A DNA stretch of 6,392 nucleotides from contig JAGPIU010000062.1 of assembly GCA_018054805.1 (NCBI GenBank), positions 1 through 6,392 on the forward strand, read 5' to 3'. This document shows, one piece after another, positions 6,370 to 6,392 of the stretch; within the stretch, counting starts at the first letter, position 1, and each line of letters opens with the position of its first letter. Below the pieces are notes generated by a model, which was given only the letters and a program-made list of their open reading frames with translations, was not told where the DNA came from and made no database searches. The DNA is from Paludibacter sp. (GTDB taxonomy: Bacteria > Bacteroidota > Bacteroidia > Bacteroidales > Paludibacteraceae). Both the position numbers and the translations under genes were made by a program.

Positions 6370-6392
6370 TAATTATAATGAATTAAAGAATG

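Noticed and set aside
1..6392. CRISPR array, tRNA or rRNA gene, insertion sequence, phage or defence genes
   Set aside because: I found no regular spaced repeats, no cloverleaf-like segments, no transposase or integrase motifs and no terminal inverted repeats; nearly all sequence is accounted for by housekeeping genes.

Overview
The window looks like ordinary core chromosome from a Bacteroidota bacterium, most likely Bacteroidales-like. Four things support this. The DNA is AT-rich. Starts are preceded by A-rich stretches rather than Shine-Dalgarno motifs. One promoter matches the Bacteroidota TTTG / TAnnTTTG form. One gene (DUF4494) belongs to a family I associate with this phylum. Species-level assignment is not possible by eye.

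Layout, left half (+ strand). The window opens inside the 3' end of a gene whose last ~85 codons resemble the C-terminus of a CapA/PGA_cap-type protein. A strong intrinsic terminator closes it. A Bacteroidota-type promoter follows and appears to drive a compact four-gene unit: an exported or membrane-anchored alpha/beta hydrolase, a DUF4494 protein, a YggS/PLPBP-family PLP-homeostasis protein, and the tRNA A37 prenyltransferase MiaA. Gaps are 27 and 22 nt, and yggS and miaA overlap by 8 nt.

Layout, right half (- strand). aspS (aspartyl-tRNA synthetase) is read leftward from the right edge. After 29 nt comes an unrecognised 82-residue protein, then a clear intrinsic terminator. Beyond a 247-bp AT-rich spacer lies tsaB (partner of TsaD in t6A synthesis). 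tsaB ends tail-to-tail with miaA, with only 4 nt between the stop codons.

How the genes fit together. Three genes serve tRNA function: MiaA prenylates A37 of tRNAs reading U-starting codons, TsaB supports t6A at A37 of tRNAs reading A-starting codons, and AspRS charges tRNA-Asp. YggS is a housekeeping PLP carrier/regulator. The hydrolase, the DUF4494 protein and the 82-residue protein are the uncharacterised parts. I see no mobile element, CRISPR array, rRNA or tRNA gene, defence locus or sign of recent transfer, and no convincing new multi-gene system. The points worth a second look are modest: a divergent MiaA subtype, the tail-to-tail pair of A37-modification genes, and the small unknown proteins embedded in translation-related operons.
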